Assembly: GCA_905221605.1 (NCBI GenBank)
Contig: CAJNDS010002074.1
Coordinates: 504,001 to 568,000, forward strand
Length of the DNA: 64,000 bases
Direction of reading: 5' to 3'
DNA from: Symbiodinium natans
Taxonomy: Eukaryota > Sar > Dinophyceae > Suessiales > Symbiodiniaceae
The notes beneath the pieces were generated by a model. It made no database searches and had not been told where the DNA came from. It was given only the letters and a program-made list of their open reading frames with translations. This document shows positions 20,759 through 31,070 of the stretch, in pieces. Every line of letters begins with the position of its first letter. The stretch's first letter is position 1. The translations under genes and the position numbers were made by a program.

Positions 20759-20937
20759 ACCCTAAACCCTAAACCCTAAACCCTAAACCCTAAACCCTAA
20801 ACCCTAAACCCTAAACCCTAAACCCTAAACCCTAAACCCTAAACCCTAAACCCTAAACCCCAAACCCTAAACCCTAAACCCTAAACCCCAAACCCTAAAC
20901 CCCAAACCCTAAACCCTAAACCCTAAACCCTAAACTC
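20759..20937 (-). repeat. CCCTAAA array
   Basis: About 25 units with CCCCAAA variants near the right end. Confidence 0.97.
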
Positions 20938-21229
20938 AAAAACAGCTCCCTGACAGGAACTTGCCTCCTGGCCAGCAGTTGCAAGTCGGTCCGGACGGCA
21001 TATTCTGGTGGATCGCTGGGCCCACGCCTTAAGCCCTAGGCCCCTACACCATGAACCCCAACAGAAACAACACTGAAACAACCATTCCAGGTTTTAGGGT
21101 CACTTGTTGACGCGGGCTTGGCCGTTCTTCGCGGTGACTGGGGCAGGTATGTAGTACTGTTTCACCTCCCCGACAAGATGCCATGAAAGGCTACCGTCTG
21201 ACATGCCCTCGCAGTCAAAAGGAACCGTG

Positions 21230-21900
21230 ACCCTAAACCCTAAGCTTAAACCCTCGGCCTAACTAAACCCTACACCCTAAACCTAAACCCTAACTAAACC
21301 CTCACCACCACCAATCTCGAGCGCGGCTGGTGACGACGGTGCCGGACTCGTGCTAGAGAAGAAACTCTTGCCCCTGACGCGTAGTCCGTTTCCTTGAGAA
21401 GGGGCGTGCTGTTTACATGGTTTTAGGGTTCAGGGTTTAGGGTTAATGCTGTACTGTGTTGTACTGGCTCAACCCTTGCTCCCCAGGCACTCGGCTCGTT
21501 TCACGCTCCAGACTCCCGACACGAGAACTGAAAGTGCACACTCCTCGGGGTCGTGATAGCCTGCCTGCGTAAATTGTGCTTGACCCTGCTGCATCCTCTG
21601 CGCTGCCCAGCCTTGCATTGTGCATGTCGCTCGTCCAATGCACTTCCGCAGTAGAGTAGATCTTGCTTTTGCTAGAACAGACTGCAGTAATTACAGTACA
21701 GTAGACCGGGCACCATCGTCTGCGAGTGTAGTATACTGTAGCCTTCTTTCTGGCATGATGCTAAGCCCTGAACCCTGAACCCCTTGATCCCTAAAACCCT
21801 CAAGCATCTTCTGGAGTTTAGGGTTTAGGGGTTTAGGGTTTAGAGTCAGAGACCTTAAACCCTACACCCACAAGGGTTTAAGGGGCTTAGGATTACGGCT
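21230..21900. other. No supported gene; scattered telomere-like words
   Basis: Short CCCTAAA and TTTAGGG pieces at 21233-21302, 21422-21445 and 21817-21845 between unremarkable sequence. An exon-like piece LVDAGLAVLRGDWGR near 21106-21150 ends at a GT donor but cannot be linked. Confidence 0.4.
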
Positions 21901-21929
21901 GATGTGAAGGATCCTACTGATCTTTGCGT

Positions 21930-22412
21930 ACCACAATACTATAATGGTACTAGACTAGTATAATAATGCTATAAAACTCTACTGCTATATTATTATTATA
22001 CTATAATGATATAATACTACAATGTTATAATACTATATTGCTATAATACTACAATACTATAATACTCTACTACTATAATACTATAATAGTATAATATTAT
22101 AATACTATAATACTATAATACTATAATACTAAAATACTATAATACCTTCATACTATAATACGATAATTCTATAATACTATAATACGATAATACTATAATA
22201 CTATAATACTATAATGCTATAATACTATAATACGATAATACTACAAGGCTAGAGTACTAGAATACTATAATACTATATTACTACAATACTATATTATAAA
22301 AATACTACAATACTATAATACAAAAATACTATAATACTATGATACTATATTACTGTAATCCTATAATCCTATAATACTACAGTACTATAGTACTATAGTA
22401 CAAAAATGGTAC
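21930..22412. repeat. ATAATACT-type octamer satellite
   Basis: About 480 bp of imperfect period-8 TACTATAA repeat with point variants and short insertions. It ends about 290 bp before the ankyrin gene start. Confidence 0.92.
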
Positions 22413-22700
22413 TTGGGGCCGCCGCTAGAGCCTTGAAACAAACCCCAGAGACAGTCGCACCCTAAAAAACGGCCCGAAGAGCAGGCTTTAGGGTTTGGGA
22501 CCCCCAATGTGTGAGAAGTCCTATCTCAGGGCGCCACAAGGAACAAAGTGCCCACATTCGAGCCTGAACCCGAAAGCCGATAAACCCTAAACCCTGAAGC
22601 CTAAACCCTCAAGCCCGAAGCCCTAAACCCTGAAACCTGAGCTCTGACCCCGAAGCCTTGGAAATTCCAGCAGCTACGCTCTAGTAGGATTTGTAAAGAG

Positions 22701-24479
22701 ATGCAGGTTGATCCTTCCTTCGGCTCTTGGTGGGAGGTAGCTCTAGCGGGTTATGACCAACATGAGAAACTTACCTTGCACCCTGCGTGCTATTTCAGGG
22801 GGGGATGTTGTGAAGTTGACATAAAGCTCCTTGACTCTCTGTGTCGTCCTAGGAGCAAAGAAGGCTTTTTCTTGTGGGCTATGGCTATGTTGCGTGTTTT
22901 CTGGGCGTCTGGCGTGGACCTGGTCGCTCTATCAGAAGAAGAGGTCTCAATGGTCGGTGATATCTGGTTGGACTTGAAGGAACACTTGCGAAAGAGGTAC
23001 GGCATCCCAGCGTGCCTTCAACTGTTCTTGCATGACGGCACAGTTCTGCAGGACACTGCTAAGATACAGGTTCCACAGGATGTGCAGCTGGTGTTGCACA
23101 GCATTTCCGGAGATGAGTATTCGGATCAGTTTCGCCATGCCATAGAGAGCGGCCACGTGTTGGAGTCACGCTATTTTCTGCAAGCTGGCGCTGACAAGAA
23201 TGCACAGGACTGCAGGGCCCGGGCAGCCTTGCACGATGCATCTTGCTTTGGCCATGCCGAGATCGTGCGACTGCTGTTGGGGGCGGGGGCCGACAAGGAT
23301 TTGCAGGACGAGGAAGGCAGGACAGCCCTTCATCTTGCATCAGAGCGTGGCCAATCTGAGATTGTGCGACTGCTGTTGGGAGCCGGCGCCAACCATGACC
23401 ACACCCTTCATCTTGCATCAGAGCGTGGCCACGTTGAGATTGTGCGACTGCTGTTGGGAGCAGGGGCCGACACGGCTGAGCGGCAAGCTTCTGCGCTGCA
23501 TCGTGCATCAAAGAAAGGCCACGTTGAGATTGTGCGGTTGCTGTTGGGAGCGGGTGCCGACAAGGATGTGCATGATGGTGGATGCAGGACAGCCCTTCAT
23601 CTTGCATCAGAGCGTGGCCACGTCGAGATTGTGCGACTGCTGTTGGGAGCGGGGGCCGTCAAGGATGTGCAGGATGAGGAATTTAGGACAGCCCTTCATC
23701 TTGCATCAGAGCGTGGCCACGTTGAGATTGTGCGACTGCTGTTGGGAGCGGGTGCCGACAAGGATGTGCAGGATGGTGAAAGCAGGACAGCCCTTCATCT
23801 TGCATCAGAGCGTGGCCACGTTGAGATTGTGCGACTGCTGTTGGGAGCGGGTGCCGACAAGGATGTGCAGGATGGTGAAAGCAGGACGGCCCTTCATCTT
23901 GCATCAGAGCGTGGCCACGTTGAGATTGCGCGACTGCTGTTGGGAGCGGGTGCCGACAAGGATGTGCAGGATGGTGAAAGCAGGACAGCCCTTCATCTTG
24001 CATCAGAGCGTGGCCACGTTGAGATTGTGCGACTGCTGTTGGGAGCGGGTGCCGACAAGGATATGCAGGATGGTGAAAGCAGGACAGCCCTTCATCTTGC
24101 ATCAAAGAGTTCAAAGAGTGGCCACGTTGGGATTGTGCGACTGCTGTTGAGAGCGGGAGCCGACAAGGATGTGCAGGATGGTGCAGGCATGACAGCCCTA
24201 CACAATGCCTCCATGTATGACGGCTGCAGTGAGACTGTGCGACTGCTGTTGGGAGCGGGTGCCGACAAGGACGTGCAGGATAGTGAAGACTGTACAGCCC
24301 TGTATCGTGCGTCGGGGTTCGCTGAGGGGAATCACGTCCAGATCGTGCGACTGCTGTTGGAAGCCTCCACCGACAAGGATGTGCAGAACGACACAGTCTT
24401 TGATCTGGCACATGCTGTTGGCCACGATGACATTGCGCGACGGCTGTTGGAAGCCGCGGCGGATCTTGAGACTGATTAA
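22701..24479 (+). CDS. Ankyrin-repeat protein, about 14 repeats
   Basis: A single uninterrupted ORF of 592 codons from ATG 22701 to TAA 24477-24479. Residues about 1-130 precede the repeats and include a ubiquitin-like strand pattern (LQLFLHDGTVLQDTAKI, then DVQLVL), common before ankyrin arrays in dinoflagellates. From about residue 140 there are some 14 ankyrin units of consensus TALHLASERGHVEIVRLLLGAGADKD. One early unit is shortened, and later units have 3-residue insertions (KSSKSGHV). Several neighbouring 99 bp units are almost identical in DNA, so expansion is recent. Ankyrin repeats bind proteins; the partner is unknown. No signal peptide or membrane segment seen. It is the only sizeable gene here without introns apart from the membrane/PAS-like pair. 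Confidence 0.95.
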   Translation: MQVDPSFGSWWEVALAGYDQHEKLTLHPACYFRGGCCEVDIKLLDSLCRPRSKEGFFLWAMAMLRVFWASGVDLVALSEEEVSMVGDIWLDLKEHLRKRYGIPACLQLFLHDGTVLQDTAKIQVPQDVQLVLHSISGDEYSDQFRHAIESGHVLESRYFLQAGADKNAQDCRARAALHDASCFGHAEIVRLLLGAGADKDLQDEEGRTALHLASERGQSEIVRLLLGAGANHDHTLHLASERGHVEIVRLLLGAGADTAERQASALHRASKKGHVEIVRLLLGAGADKDVHDGGCRTALHLASERGHVEIVRLLLGAGAVKDVQDEEFRTALHLASERGHVEIVRLLLGAGADKDVQDGESRTALHLASERGHVEIVRLLLGAGADKDVQDGESRTALHLASERGHVEIARLLLGAGADKDVQDGESRTALHLASERGHVEIVRLLLGAGADKDMQDGESRTALHLASKSSKSGHVGIVRLLLRAGADKDVQDGAGMTALHNASMYDGCSETVRLLLGAGADKDVQDSEDCTALYRASGFAEGNHVQIVRLLLEASTDKDVQNDTVFDLAHAVGHDDIARRLLEAAADLETD

Positions 24480-24544
24480 AGTCCCCTGCGCAGCCTTCCA
24501 CCGTGCATCTGCTAGTGGCCGTACTGCAACTGCGCGGATACTTT

Positions 24545-24935
24545 TCTGGTAATACTGGTTATAGTATACTCTTCTAGCATACTATTTATTATAGTATACT
24601 ATTTATGGTATACTAGATGATATACTATTCTAGTATACTATTATCGTATGCGATTATAAACTATTTTGTGTTTGAAGCTGGGCCTAGGCTGTGCTCCTCC
24701 TCATGTGGCTGCTCCTACATTGGCAGTGCCTCCGTCAAGGCGCAATGCTGAAAAAGCAGATAGTATGAGGGTCATACTAGTCTGGTAGTAGAATACTAGA
24801 ACACTATATAGCTCATGGAATCCGAGATCCCCAACCCTCAAGCCCTCACTACTATAATAGTACTAGAATCATATTGTGATGCTTTTATAGCTATACTATA
24901 GTAGGTTTACAAAAGGGTATGTATATAAACCCCAA
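24545..24935. other. AT-rich stretch with TATACTA words
   Basis: Palindromic AGTATACT-like words recur at 24550-24660 and 24770-24930. Related in flavour to the octamer satellite upstream. No gene. Confidence 0.6.
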
Positions 24936-25023
24936 AGCCGAGACCCTAAGGATTTCGAGCCCCCAAATAGTCCAGGTCGGCTCCGGGGTCCTTGCTGGAG
25001 GATTAGGTTTTAGGGTTAGGCTG

Positions 25024-25078
25024 CCCTAAACCCTAAACTCTAAACCCTAAACCCTAAACCCTAAACCCTAAACCCTTA
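25024..25078 (-). repeat. CCCTAAA array
   Basis: Seven units. A second array follows at 25213. Confidence 0.95.
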
Positions 25079-25212
25079 GGGGTGACTCAGGGCTGCCTTA
25101 GGGGCGCTTTTCTGCGGGTGTTGGAGGGGCGAAAGAGCTGTGGTCCCCCAAGTATGATATAGCAGAGTTTACGATCCCCATGCTGTGCTTTGTGCCTTGA
25201 CATACAGTATAC

Positions 25213-25333
25213 CCCTAAACCCTAAACCCTAAACCCTAAACCCTAAACCCTAAACCCTAAACCCTAAACCCTAAACCCTAAACCCTAAACCCTAAACCCT
25301 AAACCCTAAACCCTAAACCCTAAACCCTAAACG
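25213..25333 (-). repeat. CCCTAAA array
   Basis: About 17 perfect units. The next 600 bases (25334-25920) show no supported gene. Confidence 0.97.
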
Positions 25334-25924
25334 GGAAGTTTTAAATTTTGAATCGCTGTGCCTCTGGATCTGCAGATCCGGGCTTTTGAGGAATCTTCGG
25401 CTTCAAGCCCAAACGGTTAACCCCAACCCCAAAACCCAAAACTGTAAAATCCTGACTCCTCAAACCCTGGCAACCCTAAAGCATCATACCAACACTAGAC
25501 ACCGAGTATCCCGAAAGCAAGCACTTCGACATTTCAACTGTGTTTTTTCCATATCGTTTGTGCCGTGATGGCAGTGCTGTTTAGGTGCCGGAGTGAGTTG
25601 TGCGGTGTAGGGGATGAAATGTAGATGTCGTGTACGTGCTGGTGGGGTAGGTGGGAGAGTGAGCGGATTTTTGATGCACAGCAATTGCGCTTCAAGAATG
25701 TTCGCTACTAACGTCAAAGTCAAACAACGGAAAGGCAGCGTCGCGGGTGTCGGAAATAGTCTTCAACCCAGCCACAGAGACAGACACTCCACCTCCACTT
25801 TGCACAAGCCGTAGCTGTTCTGGCACATCAGCTTAGTTGTGGGGTTGCCTTTCAGCAAGCTATCATGGCTTCGAGCCTATCCTTGACTTGGGCTATCAAC
25901 CGACAGGCCGGCGTTCCATACTCT

Positions 25925-26020
25925 CATATTATTATTCATATTATTACCATTATTATTACCATTATTATTACCATTATTATTACCATTATTATTACCATTA
26001 TTATTACCATTATTATTACC
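25925..26020. repeat. CATTATTATTAC dodecamer microsatellite
   Basis: About seven copies of a 12-bp unit. Open frames here are Tyr/His or Ile/Thr runs, not genes. Confidence 0.95.
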
Positions 26021-26433
26021 ATGATTGTCAAACATTTACCTTTTGTTGAAGCTCAAGAAGTCTTTTCTTACTGCAGGACCAAGCATCAGCTACAAGAAAG
26101 TATCTTTGCAAAGTGATCTTCTTGTGGCCGAGCTGGCCGATGGCACTCTGTGAGGCCCGTCCTGCGGTTTAGGTTTTAGGGTTTAGGGTCTAGGGTTTAG
26201 GGTTTAGGGTTTAGGGGTAGGACTTCCCTAGAATCCCACATCCTCGAATCCTGCAGCAAGGCACAGCAACTTGTGGGCAAACAACTTGTTCTCCCTCGTG
26301 TTTGCCCGTGTCTGCTTCACGTGATAGTGTAGCTCCGGAGCACTCTACAAACTTACAACAGTGAATGACAGTTTTACACCTTGCGCCTTGCGCTGTTCTT
26401 CGCAGCCACCCGCATCTACCATCACGGCCCGGC

Positions 26434-27782
26434 ATGGCGATGTACAGTTTCCTCACTGTTCTGGCAATGGCTTGGCTCGCAGCCGGCGAGCCAACCAATC
26501 TGGCATCTGGCAATGGTACTGGCGAGGCTAGTGGCAACTTACGCAAGCCACCTCAATTGCCGCCCGATGTGCCGACTGCTAGTGGACCGAGCTGCCTCTG
26601 CGTCTTTGATATTGACAGGACGCTGACGGGAAAGCAGGGAACTGCCAGAAATGATTGTCCCGCGGACAAGGAGATCTTTGGCGTTTGGGACACGGCATAT
26701 GGCCTTGGCTTTCTCACCATCTCAGAAGCAGGCCAGAATCTGCAGAACACATTCTGCAAGAAGTGCTACATGGGAATTGTCTCACATGGCATTGCCACAG
26801 GGCGCAACTCAGGAAAGCGGAGCTACTTGCTCCAGCACGTGCTTGTTAGCAAGCCCTTCCAGGCATTGCTTCACTCAAACGTTCAAGCCGCCCAGTGGAG
26901 TATTGGGACCGTGCATTCACCGCTGGCTCCTATGGCTGCAAAGCCTTTCAAAAACCCTAAACATCCCTAAACCCTAAACCCGAAGCCCTAAGCCCGAAAC
27001 CACTTTGTGTTGTGTTCGGCTCAGGAGGTATGTTTTGGTACGAGTTTCGAACACTCACAGGTGCTGTTTTAAGGGGCACAAGGAGGGACCCCTAGAAGGG
27101 ACCCTTCGTCTTATTCCCCTATATAAACCACTATATGGGTGGTTGGCAAAAATATAGTCCCTTTTTGGAGATTTATTGTAATACGGCACCTAACATTTAG
27201 GCTGCCCCAAAAGGGATCATAATTTTGACAACCACCCATATATGCTCTATCCCTAAACCCTAAACCCTAAACCCTAAACCCTAAACCCTAAACCCTAAAC
27301 CCTAAACCCTTAATACGCCGCAGGTAGTCCCATTGACTGTTGCCGTTTCTTCTTGTCGAGGTGCTTGGCTGGCCTGATGGGGAGAAGCAGAACGCGGTGT
27401 CTGATATTGTGAGGTGGGGATTTAGGGTTTAGGGTTTGGGGTCTAGGGTTTAGGGTTTAGGGTTTAGGGCTTAGGGTTTCATAGATTAGGGGTGCCTTAA
27501 TTATTGGGGATACTTGTTTTGGGGCTCTAAATTCAGGGTCCCCTATTTTCGTAAACTCTCAGGTGGTACAAGCAGCAAGGCATTGACGTCTTAGACCAGG
27601 ACGTCTACTTCTTCGGGGACCGCACTGAGAACATCCCACCTTTCAACTCAACAAACTTCAATGCCCGGGAGATTTCGTGTGCTTCTCGCGACATGAGCCA
27701 TGGTGATGGAATCATCGGGCTTTGTGGTGCCACAAGAGCCGCTTGGCTGCATCCAGGTTTCTTGTTGCCAGTCGGCTGGTGA
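26434..27782 (+). CDS. Secreted HAD-like protein with DxDxT motif
   Basis: Exons 26434-about 26925, 27361-27413 and 27563-27782 give about 254 residues. ATG 26434 starts a likely signal peptide (YSFLTVLAMAWLAAGEP). Residues 58-65 read FDIDRTLT, the haloacid-dehalogenase nucleophile motif DxDxT, preceded by a hydrophobic strand. The middle has paired cysteines (FCKKCYMG) and GIATGRNSGKRSYLL. Exon 3 has VYFFGDRTENI, which fits the C-terminal acidic motif of HAD enzymes, and FNAREISCASRD. HAD proteins are mostly phosphohydrolases; substrate unknown, compartment probably secretory. Exon 2 to 3 (GT-AG, phase 2) is firm. Exon 1 to 2 is proposed as GC-AG in phase 0 and is less certain; an additional small exon could be missing. 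Intron 1 holds a CCCTAAA array and a family C element; intron 2 is an array fused to a family A element. Confidence 0.72.
27137..27241 (+). mobile_element. Introner-like element, family C
   Basis: GGGTGGTTGGCAAAAATATA at the left and ATTTTGACAACCACCC at the right, with TATATG on both sides as a likely target duplication. It is nested inside a larger intron rather than forming one alone. Confidence 0.85.
27250..27312 (-). repeat. CCCTAAA array
   Basis: Eight units within intron 1 of the HAD-like gene. Confidence 0.95.
27414..27562 (+). mobile_element. Composite intron: TTTAGGG array plus family A element
   Basis: The 149 bp GT-AG intron begins GTGGGGATTTAGGGTTTAGG, runs as TTTAGGG units to about 27475, then continues as a family A element (GGGGTGCCTTAATTATTGGGG, GGGTCCC) whose right end TTCGTAAACTCTCAG forms the acceptor. 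Confidence 0.8.
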
Positions 27783-28153
27783 CAGCAGCAGCTGCAGGAC
27801 GAAATCGTGGACGTGAAGGGCGTCTTTGGCTGCTTGTAGGGCTTCCACCCTCCAGCTCTGTACCCCAGCAGAAGGCGGCCACTCCTGAAGGGCTTTCAGC
27901 TGGGAATCATGAGTAGGTTCGCGTCAGGCGCGAATGTAGAGAGTTCGAAGCTTTCCTTTTGATACGCCACCTTTGTGGCTAGGCAGACATGAAGCCTTTC
28001 GCACGTGCGAGACCTGTACAGAAGCGTGTAAGGAGGCATTTCGACGCCCCGGTCTCCTTGGGAGCCTCTTGTACCACTGAGAGCTTCCAAGGGTTTCCTC
28101 GGCGTGTTCTCGCGTGTATAGGACTGCTGCTGACAGATGCGGAAGGCTACGAG

Positions 28154-28252
28154 GGGTTTTACGAAACATATCAGGGACCCAATATAAACCCGCAAATAGT
28201 AGGATTCCCGTATAAGAAGGACCCCAATAAGGCACCCCCTCAATTACGGCGT
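28154..28252 (-). mobile_element. Introner-like element, family A, reverse
   Basis: GGGTTTTACGAAACATATCA at the left, AATAGTAGGATTCCC in the middle and AAGGACCCCAATAAGGCACC toward the right. This is the complement of the 11077 copy. Confidence 0.75.
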
Positions 28253-28283
28253 GGGGAGCTCAAGGAGGGGTTTCGGGGCCTCT

Positions 28284-28410
28284 GAGACTACTTACTGTTG
28301 GTTAGTGGGGAATGAGGGAATGAGGTACCCTATATCCCCCTATATATACCCTTTAAGGGATTATACAGGGTACCCCATTCCTTCATTCCCTACCATAACC
28401 AACAGTAAGA
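28284..28410 (+). mobile_element. Introner-like element, family D
   Basis: Left CTTACTGTTGGTTAGTGGGG and right CCCTACCATAACCAACAGTAAG form a long terminal inverted repeat. The centre carries CCCTTTAAGGGATTATA. Confidence 0.85.
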
Positions 28411-28558
28411 TTATAGATTGGTGACTGCAGTACGAACCATGTTCGGGTGTTTGTTGTGGGCCAGTAAATGAGAGCCCCGTGTACCCTTGGACTGTGCAAA
28501 ATGTGGCGACGGCTCGAGCGGGTCGCATCGAAACCGCGAGCCCTTCCTTTCGAAGGTC

Positions 28559-29944
28559 ATGGCAGTGGCATCGGCGGCCGAGCTGCTGCTGGAAGCTGGA
28601 CCTGATCTTGAGGCCGGCGTGACCCCACAGGGAAGCGAAGGCGAAACAGTTCCGGAGGAACAGCCGCAGCGCATGCCAGTCTACCGCGACATCGTCTGCT
28701 GTCTCCCCAGATCGAAGATGTACCACTGGTGGCAACAACACAACCTGCCCTCCACCCCGGGTTACGCTTGGAGCATGCTGAGCCGCCGACGCCTGCGTGC
28801 TTTGACGACCTTGGCCATCTTCGTCGCATCACTGCTGGCCGAGGGGATGTCGCAGGGCTTTGATGAGAAGCTGGCATTCAACAACGTAATCTTCGGCTTG
28901 CTGTTGTGTTTCGCTGGCTGCGCCCCTGGGTTTATGGAGTCTTCGAACCTCCCTAACGTCGCTCTGGGCGTTGCCGCGTCCGAGCACACCTGGCGAGCCG
29001 CTTGGCGCGTAATCGGGACCGCGGACGAGGGCACGTCCGCTTGGGAGCGCCGTGATGCTTTGTGCTCGGAGCACTTGGCGATGTTCTGGGTCATCGTCCT
29101 CGTGACCTTGTGCAGCGGGGACGTGTATGCTCTGGGTGCCTATGGCTCAGCTCTGGTCGTCCTACAGCAGACGACTGGTGTGCCAGGTGTCCCGTGCTTC
29201 CTGGTCGCCGCCTGCATGTTGGTTCCGGTCTACCTGGCGGAGCGCGTCTGGTGCTCGGCGTACGCAGAGGTTTTTCGCAATCAAGTGGCGATTAGGAAGC
29301 TGCTGAACAGCACTGGAGGTGCCTGGCTCACTGTTGATATCGAAGCGGGGCACATTCTCGAAATGTCGCCTGCCTTGACAGCGTTTGTGGGTCCCAGCCA
29401 GAAGAATTGCGGCATCGCCGACCTGGTCCGTCTTCACAAAGACAAGGAGACCCTGGACCACCTCGTACTGGGCTGCTCCATTGCAGCTTCTGCCGAAACC
29501 GCAGCACGCCGCAAGGGCGTCCGCTGGGCCGAGTACACCACGCTGCTGGAGGAGAATGTCGAGGCGGCCTTGGCTCCACGCACTGTCGATTCCCTCCGCT
29601 GCGCCCGGTGCCCCAAGGGTGTCAGAGCCCGACTTGTCCCTTACAACCTCTCTGCGAAAGATCGCCGCCTCTGCATCTGGGTCGAGACCGACAGCCCGGA
29701 GCCCACCGATCCGCGAGTGGAGCTCGCTATGCGGGAACAAGCTGTTGCTGAGACTGAGAGCAGCAGCAGCCTGAAGCTGCAATCGGTGGAGACGCGAGAG
29801 AGGCGCGTGGAGGATCTGGAGAGGGCTTTGGAGCAGATGCACCAGCTCTACTTGAAGGCCCTGGCAGAGCAGGAGCACTTTGAGAAGGCGCTCGAGCGGC
29901 AACAAGCGTTGAAAGACGAAGAGAAGATGACGGCAGAGGTGTGA
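28559..29944 (+). CDS. Membrane protein with PAS-like region and coiled coil, intact paralogue
   Basis: 461 residues from ATG 28559 to TGA 29942-29944, intronless. Order: acidic leader (1-45), conserved HWWQQHNLPSTPGYAWSML (56-74), hydrophobic segments at about 80-96, 107-125, 174-200 and 211-228, then a soluble region 250-395 with GGAWLTVDIEAGHILEMSPA, which has the look of a PAS fold, and a coiled coil at about 400-461. The frame could extend upstream to 28487, but the paralogue match starts near this ATG. Membrane location and a sensing role are inferred from architecture alone; no catalytic domain is visible. The copy at 7444-8831 is almost the same sequence but frameshifted. Both are followed by a shared tail (GTGGGTTTCAGGGGGCTTCC at 30064 and 8884) and, further on, by a MAD2 last exon. 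Confidence 0.85.
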   Translation: MAVASAAELLLEAGPDLEAGVTPQGSEGETVPEEQPQRMPVYRDIVCCLPRSKMYHWWQQHNLPSTPGYAWSMLSRRRLRALTTLAIFVASLLAEGMSQGFDEKLAFNNVIFGLLLCFAGCAPGFMESSNLPNVALGVAASEHTWRAAWRVIGTADEGTSAWERRDALCSEHLAMFWVIVLVTLCSGDVYALGAYGSALVVLQQTTGVPGVPCFLVAACMLVPVYLAERVWCSAYAEVFRNQVAIRKLLNSTGGAWLTVDIEAGHILEMSPALTAFVGPSQKNCGIADLVRLHKDKETLDHLVLGCSIAASAETAARRKGVRWAEYTTLLEENVEAALAPRTVDSLRCARCPKGVRARLVPYNLSAKDRRLCIWVETDSPEPTDPRVELAMREQAVAETESSSSLKLQSVETRERRVEDLERALEQMHQLYLKALAEQEHFEKALERQQALKDEEKMTAEV

Positions 29945-31025
29945 GAGGGTGGCTTAGGCACGAAGAAAACAGGAAATGAAGGACAAACATCACGGGGTTC
30001 CGTTGAACCTTTGTCTATGCTGTCGATAACTACTGCACACGTTGATGCCTTTTGAAATGAGAGGTGGGTTTCAGGGGGCTTCCGTTGATCCCCTCGAAAT
30101 TGAAACCCCAACTTGTTTTCGCAAGGGCCAAGGAGCCGCGGGCGAGATCTCCAAAAGTTTGCATGTGCGAAAGAAGAGGCGCCGTGCCCAAGCCCCAGCC
30201 CCGATCCCATGCGAAGGCGGATGAATTGATGGATTCTTTCCCCCACCTCCCCTGCTAGTGTAACCTTAGACCTTCGATCTCTGGCATGAGTCAAAAGTTG
30301 TATACCCAGATCTTGCAGTCTAAACTCCAAGCTCTAAAGCCCCTGAAAGGAAGATGTGAAACACGACATCAGGGCCCTGTTCGACTCAATCCTGCTCATC
30401 AAGCTCAACCCCTAACTCTGAAGCCTGAACCAGGGTTGAGGGTTTAGCGTTAGCGTTTAGGGTTTAGGGTTTAGGGTTTAGGGGTATAAACCAGCGAAGC
30501 TGCCCGAGCCGGCCCAAGTAGGCCTCGGATTCATGCTGGTGTTGGGTAAGGGATGCTTGCAAGGAAAGGTCCGGCTGCATCCGCCTACTTTGCCAAACAT
30601 AGGTTTGCACCAGCTCAGTTTTCGGGTCAAACAGGTGCTTTGTGACGATTTGTTTCTAGCTCTGCACTTACCCGGGCATGTCGATGTGTCCTGCATGACG
30701 ATACGACTGGCATCGCAGAAGCAGGGGTGAACACAGCCTTTGTTGGCCACTATGTGAAAGTCAACGCTGCGCAGGGCATGATGCAAGAGAGGCATGCCTT
30801 CAAAAGCTAATATAGGGGTCGGAATAATTACTTCTGGTATTCCCTTCTGGTCCTGTGCCACATCTGCTTGTCCCGCCTGAGCTCTGAGCCCTAAGCCCTA
30901 AGCCCGAAGCCCGAAGCCAGAAGCCCGAAGCCAGACCCCTGAGCCCTAAGCCCTAAGCCCTAAACCCTAAACCCTACACCAACAACTTGCCGTCAACATC
31001 CGCAAGCAAGCTTTGGGTTTATCAG
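29945..31025. other. 3' part of duplicated block and intergenic sequence
   Basis: 30064-30135 matches 8884-8960. 30434-30481 has a few TTTAGGG units. 30810-30842 repeats the family F module. 30885-30975 has CCCTAAG/CCCGAAG units. The fourth MAD2 exon (LRSFTTKIHK) is not present here, unlike at the first locus. Confidence 0.55.
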
Positions 31026-31070
31026 GTGGATCCCGTTGTGGCCTACCGCTACAGTGAGGCTGGTGCGTAG
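31026..31070 (+). pseudogene. Orphan MAD2 last exon (duplicate)
   Basis: After a TATCAG acceptor, 15 codons read VDPVVAYRYSEAGA and stop at 31068-31070, differing from the MAD2 last exon at 9813-9857 by two residues. No other MAD2 exon was found within several kb upstream, so this looks like the tail of a partial duplication. It could still be used if earlier exons lie beyond what I could recognise. Confidence 0.75.

Noticed and set aside
23059-24501. Long antisense and alternate-frame ORFs over the ankyrin gene
   Set aside because: They mirror the 99-bp ankyrin units; the + frame with ankyrin consensus explains the openness.
25837-26116. Tyr/His or Ile/Thr-rich ORFs
   Set aside because: Translations of the CATTATTATTAC microsatellite.
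29162-29905. 247-codon minus-strand ORF
   Set aside because: Shadow of the membrane/PAS-like gene. In the other copy (7444-8831) the antisense frame is not preserved.
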